64,000 bases of DNA, taken from NCBI GenBank assembly GCA_030604405.1, contig JAUVVY010000001.1, positions 62,001 through 126,000 of the forward strand, written 5' to 3'. This stretch comes from a bacterium. Its GTDB lineage: Bacteria > Armatimonadota > Zipacnadia > Zipacnadales > UBA11051. Position numbers and translations under genes: made by a program. The notes beneath the pieces were generated by a model. That model was not told the DNA's origin. It saw only the letters and a list, made by a program, of their open reading frames with translations, and did not search any database. This document shows positions 1-7,982 of the stretch, piece by piece (position 1 is the first letter of the stretch; the number at the start of each line of letters is the position of its first letter).

Positions 1-1121
1 GAGCGGGTGCGCGAGCCGAATATCAGCAGGTGCCCGGGGCAGTTCATCGGCTTGATGCCGTAGGACTGGCCCTCGACGTCGGTATAGTACATGGGATAGC
101 CCTGCTGGGCGTGGCCGGAAGTGTGCCAGATGTCGGCTTTGATCAGATGCGGCGTTCTGAGCAGTTGGTAGCCGCGCTTGAGGTGTTCTTTGATGGAGAA
201 GTCGATGACTAACTGCCGCAGCATCGCACCCTTGGGATGGTAATACGGCAGGCCGGCACCGGCTTCCTCAAAGAAGGTGAACAGCTCCAGCTCTCGGCCC
301 AGGACTCGATGATCGCGGCGCTTGGCCTCGGCCATGCGATCGAGATACTCCTGCAGCAGCTTCTGGTCGGGGAAGGATATCCCGTAGATGCGCTGCAGCA
401 TGGGATTGAGCTCAGTGCCGCGCCAGTAGGCACCGGCCACCGAGGTGAGCTTGAAGGCTTTGATGCGGCCGGTTGATGGGAGGTGCGGGCCGCGGCACGT
501 GTCGGTGAAATCGCCGTGAGTGTACTGGGTGACAACAACGCTCTCAAAGAGGCCGGAGTTGTTGTCCATGAACTCCTGAACCGCATCCTGCCCGCGCGGC
601 GGTTGCTGGTCGGTCTCGGCGGCCACGATGTCGGCGGCCAGTTCCACCTTGTAGCGGTTGTCGCGGCCCTGCCAATACTCGACCGCCTCCGCAGCCGTCA
701 TCTCCGCGCAGCTAAACGCCATGTCCTGGGCGATTATTTTCACCATCTCGGCTGCTATCTTCTCCAGGTCCTCTTCGCTGAAAGGCCGGTCCATGTGAAA
801 GTCGTAATAGAAGCCCTCTTCGATGGCCGGGCCGATCGTCAGTTTGGCCTGCGGGAAGATGCGCAGCACCGCATCGGCCATCACGTGAGCCGTGGAATGC
901 CAATAGACAGCCTTCCCCTCGGGGTCATCGCAGGTGAGGATGGCGAACTCGGCATCTTCCTGCAGTGGCTTTTGCAGGTCGGTGATCTGCCCGTTGACCT
1001 TGGCGGCTACAGCGTCCCTGGCGAGCCCGGGGCCGATTTCTTCGGCAACCTGCAGGGGGGTAGTCCCCTGGGGCACCTCCATCTCAGAATTGTCGGGTAG
1101 AATCAGTGTGATCTCGCTCAT
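1..1121 (-). CDS. thrS: Threonyl-tRNA synthetase (3' part missing)
   Basis: Class II aminoacyl-tRNA synthetase that charges tRNA-Thr with threonine in the cytoplasm. About 373 codons are visible; the reading frame runs off the left edge, so the rest of the catalytic core and the anticodon-binding domain are outside the window. In order: a TGS domain (about residues 1-62), the editing/SAD domain with the metal motif HSTAH (75-79) and CRGPH, then the catalytic core with GAGLPYYHPKG and KPMNCPGH, whose Cys is a zinc ligand. The ATG at 1121 has a GGAGG ribosome site 7 nt upstream. The tRNA-Val gene lies just upstream on the same strand. Confidence 0.96.
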   Translation of the reverse strand, partial: MSEITLILPDNSEMEVPQGTTPLQVAEEIGPGLARDAVAAKVNGQITDLQKPLQEDAEFAILTCDDPEGKAVYWHSTAHVMADAVLRIFPQAKLTIGPAIEEGFYYDFHMDRPFSEEDLEKIAAEMVKIIAQDMAFSCAEMTAAEAVEYWQGRDNRYKVELAADIVAAETDQQPPRGQDAVQEFMDNNSGLFESVVVTQYTHGDFTDTCRGPHLPSTGRIKAFKLTSVAGAYWRGTELNPMLQRIYGISFPDQKLLQEYLDRMAEAKRRDHRVLGRELELFTFFEEAGAGLPYYHPKGAMLRQLVIDFSIKEHLKRGYQLLRTPHLIKADIWHTSGHAQQGYPMYYTDVEGQSYGIKPMNCPGHLLIFGSRTR

Positions 1122-1184
1122 GGGACTACCTCCTTCCGTGCTGATTGGTTGATATGCGGCCAAAGCCGCAACTTGCGACATCGT

Positions 1185-1211
1185 GTCGGGCTGGAAGCCC
1201 GACCTACGCGT
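1185..1211. repeat. Dispersed palindrome, 'GTCGGGCTGGAAGCCCGAC' family
   Basis: Inverted repeat GTCGGGCT/AGCCCGAC followed by CTACGCG, lying between thrS and tRNA-Val. Close relatives occur at about 6421, 15639, 27060, 29990, 33993, 51061 and 60780 in this window, always between genes. It can form a hairpin in either strand. Function unknown. Confidence 0.75.
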
Positions 1212-1294
1212 TTATTGTATCGCTGGTTGATTTGTCGAACCAGAATTTGCGCAAATGCCGCCGGCAACTGATGCCCGCGGCTGTTGCTATCAAG

Positions 1295-1369
1295 TGGTGG
1301 GCGCTGGTGGACTTGAACCACCGACCTCTACCGTGTCAAGGTAGCGTTCTTCCCCTGAACTAAGCGCCC
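1295..1369 (-). tRNA. tRNA-Val (anticodon GAC)
   Basis: Reading the minus strand, the acceptor stem GGGCGCT pairs with AGCGCCC, followed by discriminator A and an encoded CCA. The anticodon stem-loop is CTACC-TTGACAC-GGTAG, giving anticodon GAC (Val). The T arm contains GGTTCAAGTCC. The total is 75 nt including CCA. A consensus promoter lies 14 bp upstream. Confidence 0.95.
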
Positions 1370-1382
1370 GCCGGGATGCGGC

Positions 1383-1411
1383 ATTATAGCAGACTGCAGG
1401 GCAGGTGTAAA
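1383..1411 (-). promoter_or_regulatory. Sigma70-like promoter of tRNA-Val
   Basis: On the minus strand TTTACA (5/6), a 17-bp spacer and TATAAT (6/6). The -10 box ends 13 bp before the mature tRNA 5' end, so the precursor leader is very short. It could also read through into thrS. Confidence 0.8.
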
Positions 1412-1469
1412 GCGTAGTGAGCGGCCCGGTGAACTGGTAACATACACGCGTTACAGTCGGCGCGGATAC

Positions 1470-1499
1470 TTGACAGGCGGGCGCAAGCACCGCTACAAT
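1470..1499 (+). promoter_or_regulatory. Sigma70-like promoter of the pentapeptide-repeat gene
   Basis: TTGACA (6/6) at 1470-1475, an 18-bp spacer, and TACAAT (5/6) at 1494-1499. It lies 75 bp before the chosen start at 1575 and argues against any start upstream of about 1506. Confidence 0.7.
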
Positions 1500-1574
1500 C
1501 GCCCATGCGTGTGCAGCAACGGCAACGACGATGTCAGTCACGGCCAATCCCGGCGTGGGAAGGTGTCCAGGCCA

Positions 1575-3014
1575 ATGACAAGAGCAGCACGGCAATTGCT
1601 ATTGATTGCGGCAGTCCTGGCGCTGGTATGCGGCGCGGTATCAATGGCACAGACTACAAGCCGTGAGCAGCTCCAGGAGCTGTGCGGCAGTACCAGCGCG
1701 CTGTCGGGCTACGATTTCTCACAGGCCTCAGCGCCAGGGATGGATTTCAAGGCGCTGGAGCTGCGAAATACCAGGTGGCACGGGGCCGACTTGCGGGGAT
1801 GCCGGTTTATCGGCTGCAACCTGCAGGGAGCGGATTTGAGCGGGGCTGCAGTGCGCGGCGCGATCATAGAGGACAGCAGCCTGGCCGATGCAGTGATGAC
1901 GGGCACCGACCTGAGCGGGGCGCTGCTGCGGGGCGTCAACCTGGCCGGCGCGAATATGACCGATTGCCGATTTGAGGGGGCCTTGTTTGAGGACGTGCGG
2001 CTTTCGAGCAATGGCGGCACGCACGTTCCCACCCTCACGCTGGCGCTGCGCAAGGCTACGGGCCAGCCGCTGAGCCGGGCCTGGGTCAATGGGCTTTCCG
2101 GGGACGCATTTTGCTTTGTCTATAACACCGAACTGCCCACCTACTGGCCGTGCAGGCCCTACTACCAGCACCCGGTGCTGGGAGCGGGGCGGATGCTGGG
2201 CGTGCCCGTCGAGCTGTACTATGACCTGTCCCCGCCGGATGCCTACGCGCGCCTCAAGAATGCAATGAAGCAGGAATTGGCGTGCATGATCCCGGTGCGG
2301 CTGGTGAGGCCGCAGATTCTTGACACCGAACAGCAGGGCGTCTGGGCGCTGGTGGAAAGAATCGAGAAAACGGATGGCGGCGACACCATAGACCTGACGC
2401 TGCTGCCGCTGGGAGCGGTACACTGGAATGAAACCGAGCTTAAGATGAACTGGGCAGGCCCCTGGCAGACGCTGTATCCGGCCGGCCATCCCAACAGTAA
2501 GGCTCAATATCCGCTGCTGACGATGGCCTCCAGTAGCTCGCCGCTGAATCAGGCCGAGCAGGTGGTGCCGATATTGAAACTAGCCGGCCGCATTATCAAT
2601 GACCCGCGCACCTACGGGCCGCTGATGCCGGGCGTCAGAGGGCTGAAGCAACTCGCCGAAGACCTGCACCTGGCCGGCTCGCAGCAGCACCCGGAGCGCA
2701 TGAGAGGGCTCGGCCTGTGGAGCCTATGGCCGCGTCAGTGTCTGGCGGGTGCCCGGAGCGAAGCGCATCAGTTCTGCGTCGAAGCAGCGGCGTTGTGCCA
2801 GGAGCCGAACCGCTCGATACTCTCGCAGATTGCGGCGATGTACGAAACCGAAGCCAGAATGCTCCAGGATGCTTTCCCCGTGCTGGTGCCGGGTGAAGGT
2901 GAGCAAGTGGACGCTACGGAAATGGGACAAAGATTCGTCGCCGCCGGCCAGATTATCCAACAAGTGCGAGCCACCGAGCTGCGGATAGCGGCTCTTGTAG
3001 AGACGTTGCAGTAG
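1575..3014 (+). CDS. Secreted pentapeptide-repeat protein with unrecognised C-terminal domain
   Basis: A 479-residue protein. The ATG at 1575 gives a classic signal peptide (MTRAARQ, then a Leu/Ala-rich stretch, AVSMAQ) and follows a GGAAGG site; the open frame further upstream overlaps the promoter and is not expected to be translated. Residues about 52-142 are pentapeptide repeats of the A(D/N)LXX type (for example ADLRG, ADLSG, TDLSG, VNLAG), which fold as a right-handed beta helix. The remaining ~330 residues have no repeat and were not recognised; one stretch (PGVRGLKQLAEDL) looks like an amphipathic helix. The protein is probably exported. It is followed after 24 bp by the GerW-like gene, likely as one transcript. 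Confidence 0.8.
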   Translation: MTRAARQLLLIAAVLALVCGAVSMAQTTSREQLQELCGSTSALSGYDFSQASAPGMDFKALELRNTRWHGADLRGCRFIGCNLQGADLSGAAVRGAIIEDSSLADAVMTGTDLSGALLRGVNLAGANMTDCRFEGALFEDVRLSSNGGTHVPTLTLALRKATGQPLSRAWVNGLSGDAFCFVYNTELPTYWPCRPYYQHPVLGAGRMLGVPVELYYDLSPPDAYARLKNAMKQELACMIPVRLVRPQILDTEQQGVWALVERIEKTDGGDTIDLTLLPLGAVHWNETELKMNWAGPWQTLYPAGHPNSKAQYPLLTMASSSSPLNQAEQVVPILKLAGRIINDPRTYGPLMPGVRGLKQLAEDLHLAGSQQHPERMRGLGLWSLWPRQCLAGARSEAHQFCVEAAALCQEPNRSILSQIAAMYETEARMLQDAFPVLVPGEGEQVDATEMGQRFVAAGQIIQQVRATELRIAALVETLQ

Positions 3015-3038
3015 CAATCCGACAGGAGGCAAGACAGC

Positions 3039-3425
3039 ATGTCTGCAGATGCATTGCTCAAGGAACTGGGTGCCATCAAGGACGCGGCTACCGTGAAGCG
3101 TGTCTTCGGCGACCCAATCGTCGTCGGGGAAAAGACGTTTGTGCCAATCGCCAGCGTCCACGCCGGCTTCGGCGGTGGCTTCGGCAAAGGCACCCAAAAA
3201 GGTGAAAAGGACGAAGCCGGCGAGAGTCAAGCCGCCGGGGAAGGCGAGGGGGCCGGCGGTGGTGGCGGAATGTGTGCCCGGCCGGTCGCAGTTATCGAGA
3301 TCACCGAGGAGCAGACTACCGTCCACCACATAATAGACCACACCCCGGTCATCATCGGTAGCATGGTCCTCAGCGGGATCGCGGTGCTGGTCTTTGGCGG
3401 CATCTTTGCCCGTAGGCGGGATTAG
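3039..3425 (+). CDS. GerW/YtfJ-family protein
   Basis: A 128-residue member of the GerW (sporulation protein YtfJ) family. The N-terminal part (LLKELGAIKDAATVKRVFGDP, split here for length) and the segment VPIASVHAGFGGGFGKG followed by a Gly/Glu-rich linker and PVAVIEI are the family signature. In Bacillus the protein is needed for spore germination, but homologues are common in bacteria that do not sporulate, where the role is unknown. A single membrane helix (about 107-124) and RRRD at the C-terminus suggest membrane anchoring. RBS AGGAGG lies 9 nt before the ATG. Confidence 0.8.
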   Translation: MSADALLKELGAIKDAATVKRVFGDPIVVGEKTFVPIASVHAGFGGGFGKGTQKGEKDEAGESQAAGEGEGAGGGGGMCARPVAVIEITEEQTTVHHIIDHTPVIIGSMVLSGIAVLVFGGIFARRRD

Positions 3426-3450
3426 CCAGGAGCAATTCCATAGCCTCGGG

Positions 3451-4230
3451 CTATTTTGTCCACGTGCACGGCACCAGGCTATCCTCATCGCAGTCGCTGC
3501 CATGAGTGCCGCGGCCGTCGCCGTCATGCTGGCCGTGGTCGGATAGAATGATTATCCCGTAATCAAGCTCTGCAAGCCCCTCTACCAGCCGGTTCAGCCG
3601 CGCATCCATGTCCTGCAAGTGGGGCACCACCTGCGGTGACGAGGGCTTGAACTCGTGGAATATGTCGTCCGTGGTCACAAGCTGGGTGATGAGAAAGTCC
3701 GGCGTATCCTCAGCGGCTACCTCCAGAAGCATATCCGCAACCGTGTCATCCTCATATCGCGGCGCTCTTTTTCCGACCTGGCCACAACACTCCGCCCAGC
3801 GGCCAATCAGATCGGTCATCGTGCAGCCCTCCTGGCCCACTGCCGCACCCCGCTTGCCGTCTGCTGCCAGGACTTCGAATATCGTCTCACACTGGAAGTC
3901 CTCGTCCTTGGCCTGTATCCCGTGGGCGGACTGATCTGCGCCGGTGACCATGGTGGCGAAGTTGACCGGCGTAATGGTCGGCATGACCGCGCGCAGTACC
4001 ACATGGCGCTGGTTGATTAGCAAGCCCAGAAACGGCATCGCCTGGTGCCACAGGCCCCACTGGTACATACCGAGGGCGTCGGGGGCCAGTATCGCACAGC
4101 GCTCCGAGCCTGTCAGGTCGGCGACGATCTCGGCAAGCGGCTCGCCGGTGCTTTGTGCGGGCGCGGGTATGTCAAGTATTGCGGCAATGGTCGGGGCGAC
4201 ATTCGTCAGCGGATATATCGGTGTGGGCAA
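3451..4230 (-). CDS. Alkaline-phosphatase-superfamily phosphodiesterase/nucleotide pyrophosphatase-like
   Basis: A 259-residue protein of the type I phosphodiesterase/nucleotide pyrophosphatase fold. Visible family features are APDALGMYQWG near the first metal site, a Thr-containing TPVNFATMVTGADQSAHGI segment, DFLITQLVTTDDIFHEF, and the C-terminal metal motif LSDHGQHDG followed by HGSD. It starts with TTG, supported by GGGAGG 9 nt upstream. It is shorter than typical family members (about 400). No signal peptide is visible. It is the last gene of a three-gene operon after the NAD(P)HX repair enzyme and a small membrane protein. Substrate unknown. Confidence 0.75.
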   Translation of the reverse strand: MPTPIYPLTNVAPTIAAILDIPAPAQSTGEPLAEIVADLTGSERCAILAPDALGMYQWGLWHQAMPFLGLLINQRHVVLRAVMPTITPVNFATMVTGADQSAHGIQAKDEDFQCETIFEVLAADGKRGAAVGQEGCTMTDLIGRWAECCGQVGKRAPRYEDDTVADMLLEVAAEDTPDFLITQLVTTDDIFHEFKPSSPQVVPHLQDMDARLNRLVEGLAELDYGIIILSDHGQHDGDGRGTHGSDCDEDSLVPCTWTK

Positions 4231-4245
4231 CGCAGATCGCCTCCC

Positions 4246-4782
4246 TCAGGGCTTTTCGTCGACAAACTTGTGCATCTCCACTGGGGCCATCGGTATCTCC
4301 GACAGTAGCGGAATGATGTACTCGTCCCGCTTCGGCGGACCGCAGCAGCCCTCCTCGATTCGGTAATCGGTTGCCAGCGCCCGGACTACGCCGTCCGGCC
4401 CCCTGATGACGATGTGCGTGAAGTTGACGTCATCCCAGTCGTAAGTGTACTTGATCCGCTGGCCCGGCGCCATTCGGATACTGCGTGATACAGCACTACG
4501 CGCTGGCGGGTAGTCATCCTGGTAACTTGGCAACTCGACCAACCGATGGGCGGTCTGCGTAGCGCCGATGGGGGTGATGGTGATCGTTTCTCCTGACTCG
4601 TTGGCGATATCGACAGTCTCCAGAAACGCCAGTAGCATGGGGTTGTACGGCACTGTGACTGCTCCGAAGACCAGCAGCCAGAAGCACAACACGACCACTG
4701 CCACACCAGGCACCAGCAGCATCAGCAGCCACCGGGGAGGTTTGTTGAGTACGGCCACGAGCGCGCGCAACACCGCCATCAC
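4246..4782 (-). CDS. Membrane-anchored protein of unknown function
   Basis: 178 residues with one strong N-terminal membrane helix (about 18-42), then a soluble, probably beta-rich domain containing ESGETITITPIGATQ and a double-Cys motif EEGCCGPP. I do not recognise the family. It is translationally coupled to the upstream NAD(P)HX repair gene: the start GTGATG overlaps that gene's TGA. Either the GTG or the following ATG could be used. The downstream phosphodiesterase begins 15 bp later, so the three are co-transcribed. Confidence 0.7.
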   Translation of the reverse strand: MMAVLRALVAVLNKPPRWLLMLLVPGVAVVVLCFWLLVFGAVTVPYNPMLLAFLETVDIANESGETITITPIGATQTAHRLVELPSYQDDYPPARSAVSRSIRMAPGQRIKYTYDWDDVNFTHIVIRGPDGVVRALATDYRIEEGCCGPPKRDEYIIPLLSEIPMAPVEMHKFVDEKP

Positions 4783-6329
4783 CTCGTGCCAGTTGAAGCG
4801 TGTAGTTCGTCAAAGACCGAGGGGATGAGTTCGAGCAGGTCGGTGGCGAGGTAGCCGCGAGGGCCGATTCGCTCGGCGGCCGCGTCGGCGGCGCGGCCGT
4901 GCATCCACACCCCTGCGCATGCGGCAGGCAAGGCCTTCGTACCGCCCGCCAGCAGTGCGCCAATCATGCCACTGAGGATGTCGCCCATGCCGCCGCTAGC
5001 CATGCCCGGATTGCCGGTCGGATTGATCCAGGTCTCGCCACCGGGCGCGGCAGAGACGGTCGCAGCGCCCTTCAGAACCATGACGGCGTCAAGTTCGTCG
5101 GCCCAGGCTCTGGCGGCTGCAATGCGGTCGCTCTGGATCTCGCCAACTGACGTGCCTGTGAGGCGCGACAGTTCACCCGGATGTGGTGTGATGACCAACT
5201 GGCCAGGGCACCCGGCAAACAGATCGGCGTGCCCGGCAAAGGCGTTGATGCCGTCAGCGTCGAGCACCACAGGACATTCGATCTGTGCGACCAGGTCACG
5301 AACCATTTCGGCAGTTGCGTCCTGGCTGCCCAGGCCGGGGCCGATGATCACCGCTTGAGCATCGGTGGCTAGGGCCAGTATCTCGTCGGTGTTGCGCGGC
5401 CGCAGGTATCCGCAGCCGTGATCCATCAGCGGCGCGGTCATTACCTCGGTGCACGTTGTCTCCAGTATGGAATTGAGCGCGAAGGGGATTGCAAGGGTAA
5501 CCAACCCCGCGCCGGTGCGAGCGGCTGCCAGTGAGGCCATAGCAGCGGCCCCGGTCAGGCCCGTCGAGCCTGCCACCACCAGCACCCTGCCGCAGTCGCC
5601 CTTGTGAGCGTCAGGGGCGCGTGCGGGCAGCGCCGCAGCCACATCGGCCGGCTCGGTGATGTAAGTCTTGAGTTCAGGATTGTCAATGGTGGGCGCCGCC
5701 AAACCGATTTCGGCGACGCGGATCTCTCCGCAGTAGCCGCGGCCGGGATACAGATACAGGCCCTGCTTGGCCAGGCCGAAGGTGACCGTGATCTCCGCGC
5801 GCGGGACATCGCCAAGCAATGCGCCGGTGTCGGCGTTGATGCCGGAGGGGATGTCCGCCGCCACGATGGGGCCGTCATGGGTGGCAAGCACCCCAAGGAC
5901 CTCGGCAAACCGGCCGCTCACCTGGCCGCTAAGACCGGTGCCGAGAATCGCGTCAATGACCACGTCAGCTTCGCCGAGCAGTTGAGCAAGCTGCTTGTCA
6001 AACGGGTTCTGATGTATGGGAATGTCGAGCTCGATCGCGCGCTCGCAGTTGGTCGCCGCGTCGCCGGTCAATTCTTCGGCATCAGCCAGTAGCGCGACTT
6101 GTGCAGTGAAGCCGCGCTCAACCAGATGCCGGGCGGCGACAAAGCCATCTCCCCCATTGTTGCCCTTGCCTGCGACTACCAGTACGTGGCCGCTTGCCGG
6201 CAACAGCTCAACGGTGGCATCGGCCAGCGCGCAGCCGGCATTCTCCATCAGCTCCAGGCCCGGGATGTTGAAATCGTGGATGGTTGCGCAGTCAATTTCG
6301 CGCATCTGCGTGGCCGTAACAGCTTTCAT
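4779..6329 (-). CDS. nnr: Bifunctional NAD(P)HX epimerase / ADP-dependent dehydratase
   Basis: About 516 residues. The N-terminal YjeF_N domain (about 1-215; ENAGCALAD, GKGNNGGDGF, LGTGLSG) epimerises R- and S-NAD(P)HX. The C-terminal ribokinase-like domain (about 225-510; KGDCGRVLVVAGS, GPGLGSQD, VLDADGIN, TPHPGELSRL, NPGMASGGMGDILSG) is the ATP/ADP-dependent dehydratase. Together they repair hydrated nicotinamide cofactors in the cytoplasm. Length and domain order match bacterial fused Nnr. The ATG at 6329 directly follows an in-frame GTG that could also serve as start. It heads an operon with a membrane protein and a phosphodiesterase. Confidence 0.95.
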   Translation of the reverse strand: MKAVTATQMREIDCATIHDFNIPGLELMENAGCALADATVELLPASGHVLVVAGKGNNGGDGFVAARHLVERGFTAQVALLADAEELTGDAATNCERAIELDIPIHQNPFDKQLAQLLGEADVVIDAILGTGLSGQVSGRFAEVLGVLATHDGPIVAADIPSGINADTGALLGDVPRAEITVTFGLAKQGLYLYPGRGYCGEIRVAEIGLAAPTIDNPELKTYITEPADVAAALPARAPDAHKGDCGRVLVVAGSTGLTGAAAMASLAAARTGAGLVTLAIPFALNSILETTCTEVMTAPLMDHGCGYLRPRNTDEILALATDAQAVIIGPGLGSQDATAEMVRDLVAQIECPVVLDADGINAFAGHADLFAGCPGQLVITPHPGELSRLTGTSVGEIQSDRIAAARAWADELDAVMVLKGAATVSAAPGGETWINPTGNPGMASGGMGDILSGMIGALLAGGTKALPAACAGVWMHGRAADAAAERIGPRGYLATDLLELIPSVFDELHASTGTR

Positions 6330-6332
6330 CAC

Positions 6333-6639
6333 ACACTCACCCTAACCGTCGCGTGGGTCAGGCTTTCCCGCAGGTCCTGAGCTTGTCGAAGGGCAGCCTG
6401 ACAATGCCTTTCATTTATCCCGTGGGTCGGGCATCCTGCCCGACTCCGTATCGTAGGAATCGCTTGAGGACTTCGCGACAGCAGGGCTTTCTTCCTGCCC
6501 ACGCGTGACAAAACACCTCTCGCGCATTGGTTAAGAAGGAGTCTCCATGAGCCGGGAGAAAGTAGGCTCTAGACGAGATAGCGACAAGTAGGAGACGGAA
6601 TGAACGGGAAGACGTGAGCACAGTTGGAGGAACAAGCGC
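6333..6639. repeat. Gap of ~300 bp with two dispersed repeats
   Basis: No gene is seen. At 6358-6402 the arms GTCAGGCT/AGCCTGAC enclose the word CCTGAGCTTGTCGAA (the family that recurs near 28929 and inside rpsE). At 6421-6445 lies a GTCGGGCA/TGCCCGAC palindrome. The rest probably holds the 5' region of the sialidase-like gene at 6640; I see no clear promoter. Confidence 0.6.
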
Positions 6640-7911
6640 ATGGCTATGACAGGGAAGCCGACTTTCCGCAAGCCCGCACCAGAGGGCGTTGTCGAACACA
6701 TCGGGTTGGGCAAGGGCGAAGGCACCGCAATGGTGGAGCTGGATGATGGGTCGTTGATGCTGATAGCAGGGAGCGACTATCTCATCTCGAGCGATGGCGG
6801 GCAGACATGGGGCGAGCCGCAGCCGCTGAACTGCGAAGCGATGGGCGCGCCGACGAGTGTGTCCTGCATCCGCCTGCAGTCAGGGACGTTGGCACTGGCG
6901 CACCGCGGCAAGGAAGACGCCGGTCGGGGAACCGAGGAATACGGCTGGAATCCATTCTATCTGTCCGTGTCCGAGGACGAGGGCAAGAGCTGGTCAGGCG
7001 CGTGGCCGATGAAGCTGCTCGGCGGACCGTATTATGATGCGATGATGCAACTGTCTGGCGGGCGGCTGCTGATGCCGAGCCGAATCTGCTTCAGCAATAA
7101 CCAGCACCCGGGCCTGGAGTACGAGCGGATCAGCAGCTACGGGTACTGGAAGGGCCTGCGGGTGCAGATCAGCGGACACTATCACTATCCGGAGGTTGAC
7201 ATCGCCGCCGTAAGCTACTCGGATGACGAAGGCCAGACATGGCAGCGCTGTAATGGCCAGCTCATGGGCTGGTTCGACGCCGAGGGCATACCCAACGGCC
7301 GGGGCGGGGTCACCGCTGTGGATGAGCCGAATGTAGCTGAGTGCGCCGATGGACGGGTCATGCTGCTGGCGCGTTCGACCGTGGGGCGGCTGGTGCAAAG
7401 CTACTCCGAGGACGGGGGAGAGAACTGGGAGCCGATCCTGCCCAGCGATCTGGCCGGCTCGTATTCTCCGCCACGGCTGCGGCGGATTCCAAGCAGCGGG
7501 GACCTGCTGAGCGTGTGGAACCAGGTGTCGCGGGACGAAGTCCGGCGCGGCTACCGGCGCGGGCGGCTGTCATCTGCCATCTCGAAAGATAACGGTGCAA
7601 GCTGGGAGAACTTCAAGACCATCGAAGTGACCACCGGCATAGAGGATGTGGACAAGATCCCGCCGCAGTATCCGATTACGCCGATGATAGCAATGCCGGA
7701 GCTGGGTACGCTGCCGGACGACTGCGCCACCTTCGACTACACCAACGTGTGGTTCGTCGGCGATAAGGTGCACCTGATGTACCACCGGAGCTGGATTGAG
7801 GCGGACGAGGAGACACAGGAGGCGGTAACACTGGGCGAGCGGCACGGCACCGCCCACAAACCTGCCGAAACAGTGCTGCGCATCTATCCGCTGGAGTGGT
7901 TCTACAGCTAG
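6640..7911 (+). CDS. Sialidase-like Asp-box (BNR) protein, cytoplasmic form
   Basis: 423-residue six-bladed-propeller-type protein of the sialidase superfamily. Five Asp-box motifs (S-x-D-x-G-x-x-W) are visible: SSDGGQTW, SEDEGKSW, SDDEGQTW, SEDGGENW and SKDNGASW. Arg-containing RLRRIPSSGDL and RRGYRRGRLSSAISKD may supply part of the sugar-binding site. It has no signal peptide, unlike its neighbour at 7983, which has the same length and strongly similar motifs; the two are a tandem duplication. RBS GGAGG lies 9 nt upstream of the ATG. True sialidase activity cannot be asserted: many members act on other sugars or are uncharacterised. Confidence 0.8.
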   Translation: MAMTGKPTFRKPAPEGVVEHIGLGKGEGTAMVELDDGSLMLIAGSDYLISSDGGQTWGEPQPLNCEAMGAPTSVSCIRLQSGTLALAHRGKEDAGRGTEEYGWNPFYLSVSEDEGKSWSGAWPMKLLGGPYYDAMMQLSGGRLLMPSRICFSNNQHPGLEYERISSYGYWKGLRVQISGHYHYPEVDIAAVSYSDDEGQTWQRCNGQLMGWFDAEGIPNGRGGVTAVDEPNVAECADGRVMLLARSTVGRLVQSYSEDGGENWEPILPSDLAGSYSPPRLRRIPSSGDLLSVWNQVSRDEVRRGYRRGRLSSAISKDNGASWENFKTIEVTTGIEDVDKIPPQYPITPMIAMPELGTLPDDCATFDYTNVWFVGDKVHLMYHRSWIEADEETQEAVTLGERHGTAHKPAETVLRIYPLEWFYS

Positions 7912-7982
7912 TATCCCAACGACTTTGGGGCGAGGCGTGCCAAGAACGCCATTCAGAGACCCTGAGAGAGGATGTGAGTTGT

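Noticed and set aside
1145-1363. Short plus-strand frame over the tRNA-Val region, ending LVDLNHRPLPCQ
   Set aside because: This is the well-known translation artefact of an antisense tRNA gene.
1728-2507. Minus-strand frame opposite the pentapeptide-repeat gene
   Set aside because: Pentapeptide periodicity and signal peptide lie on the plus strand; this is the shadow.
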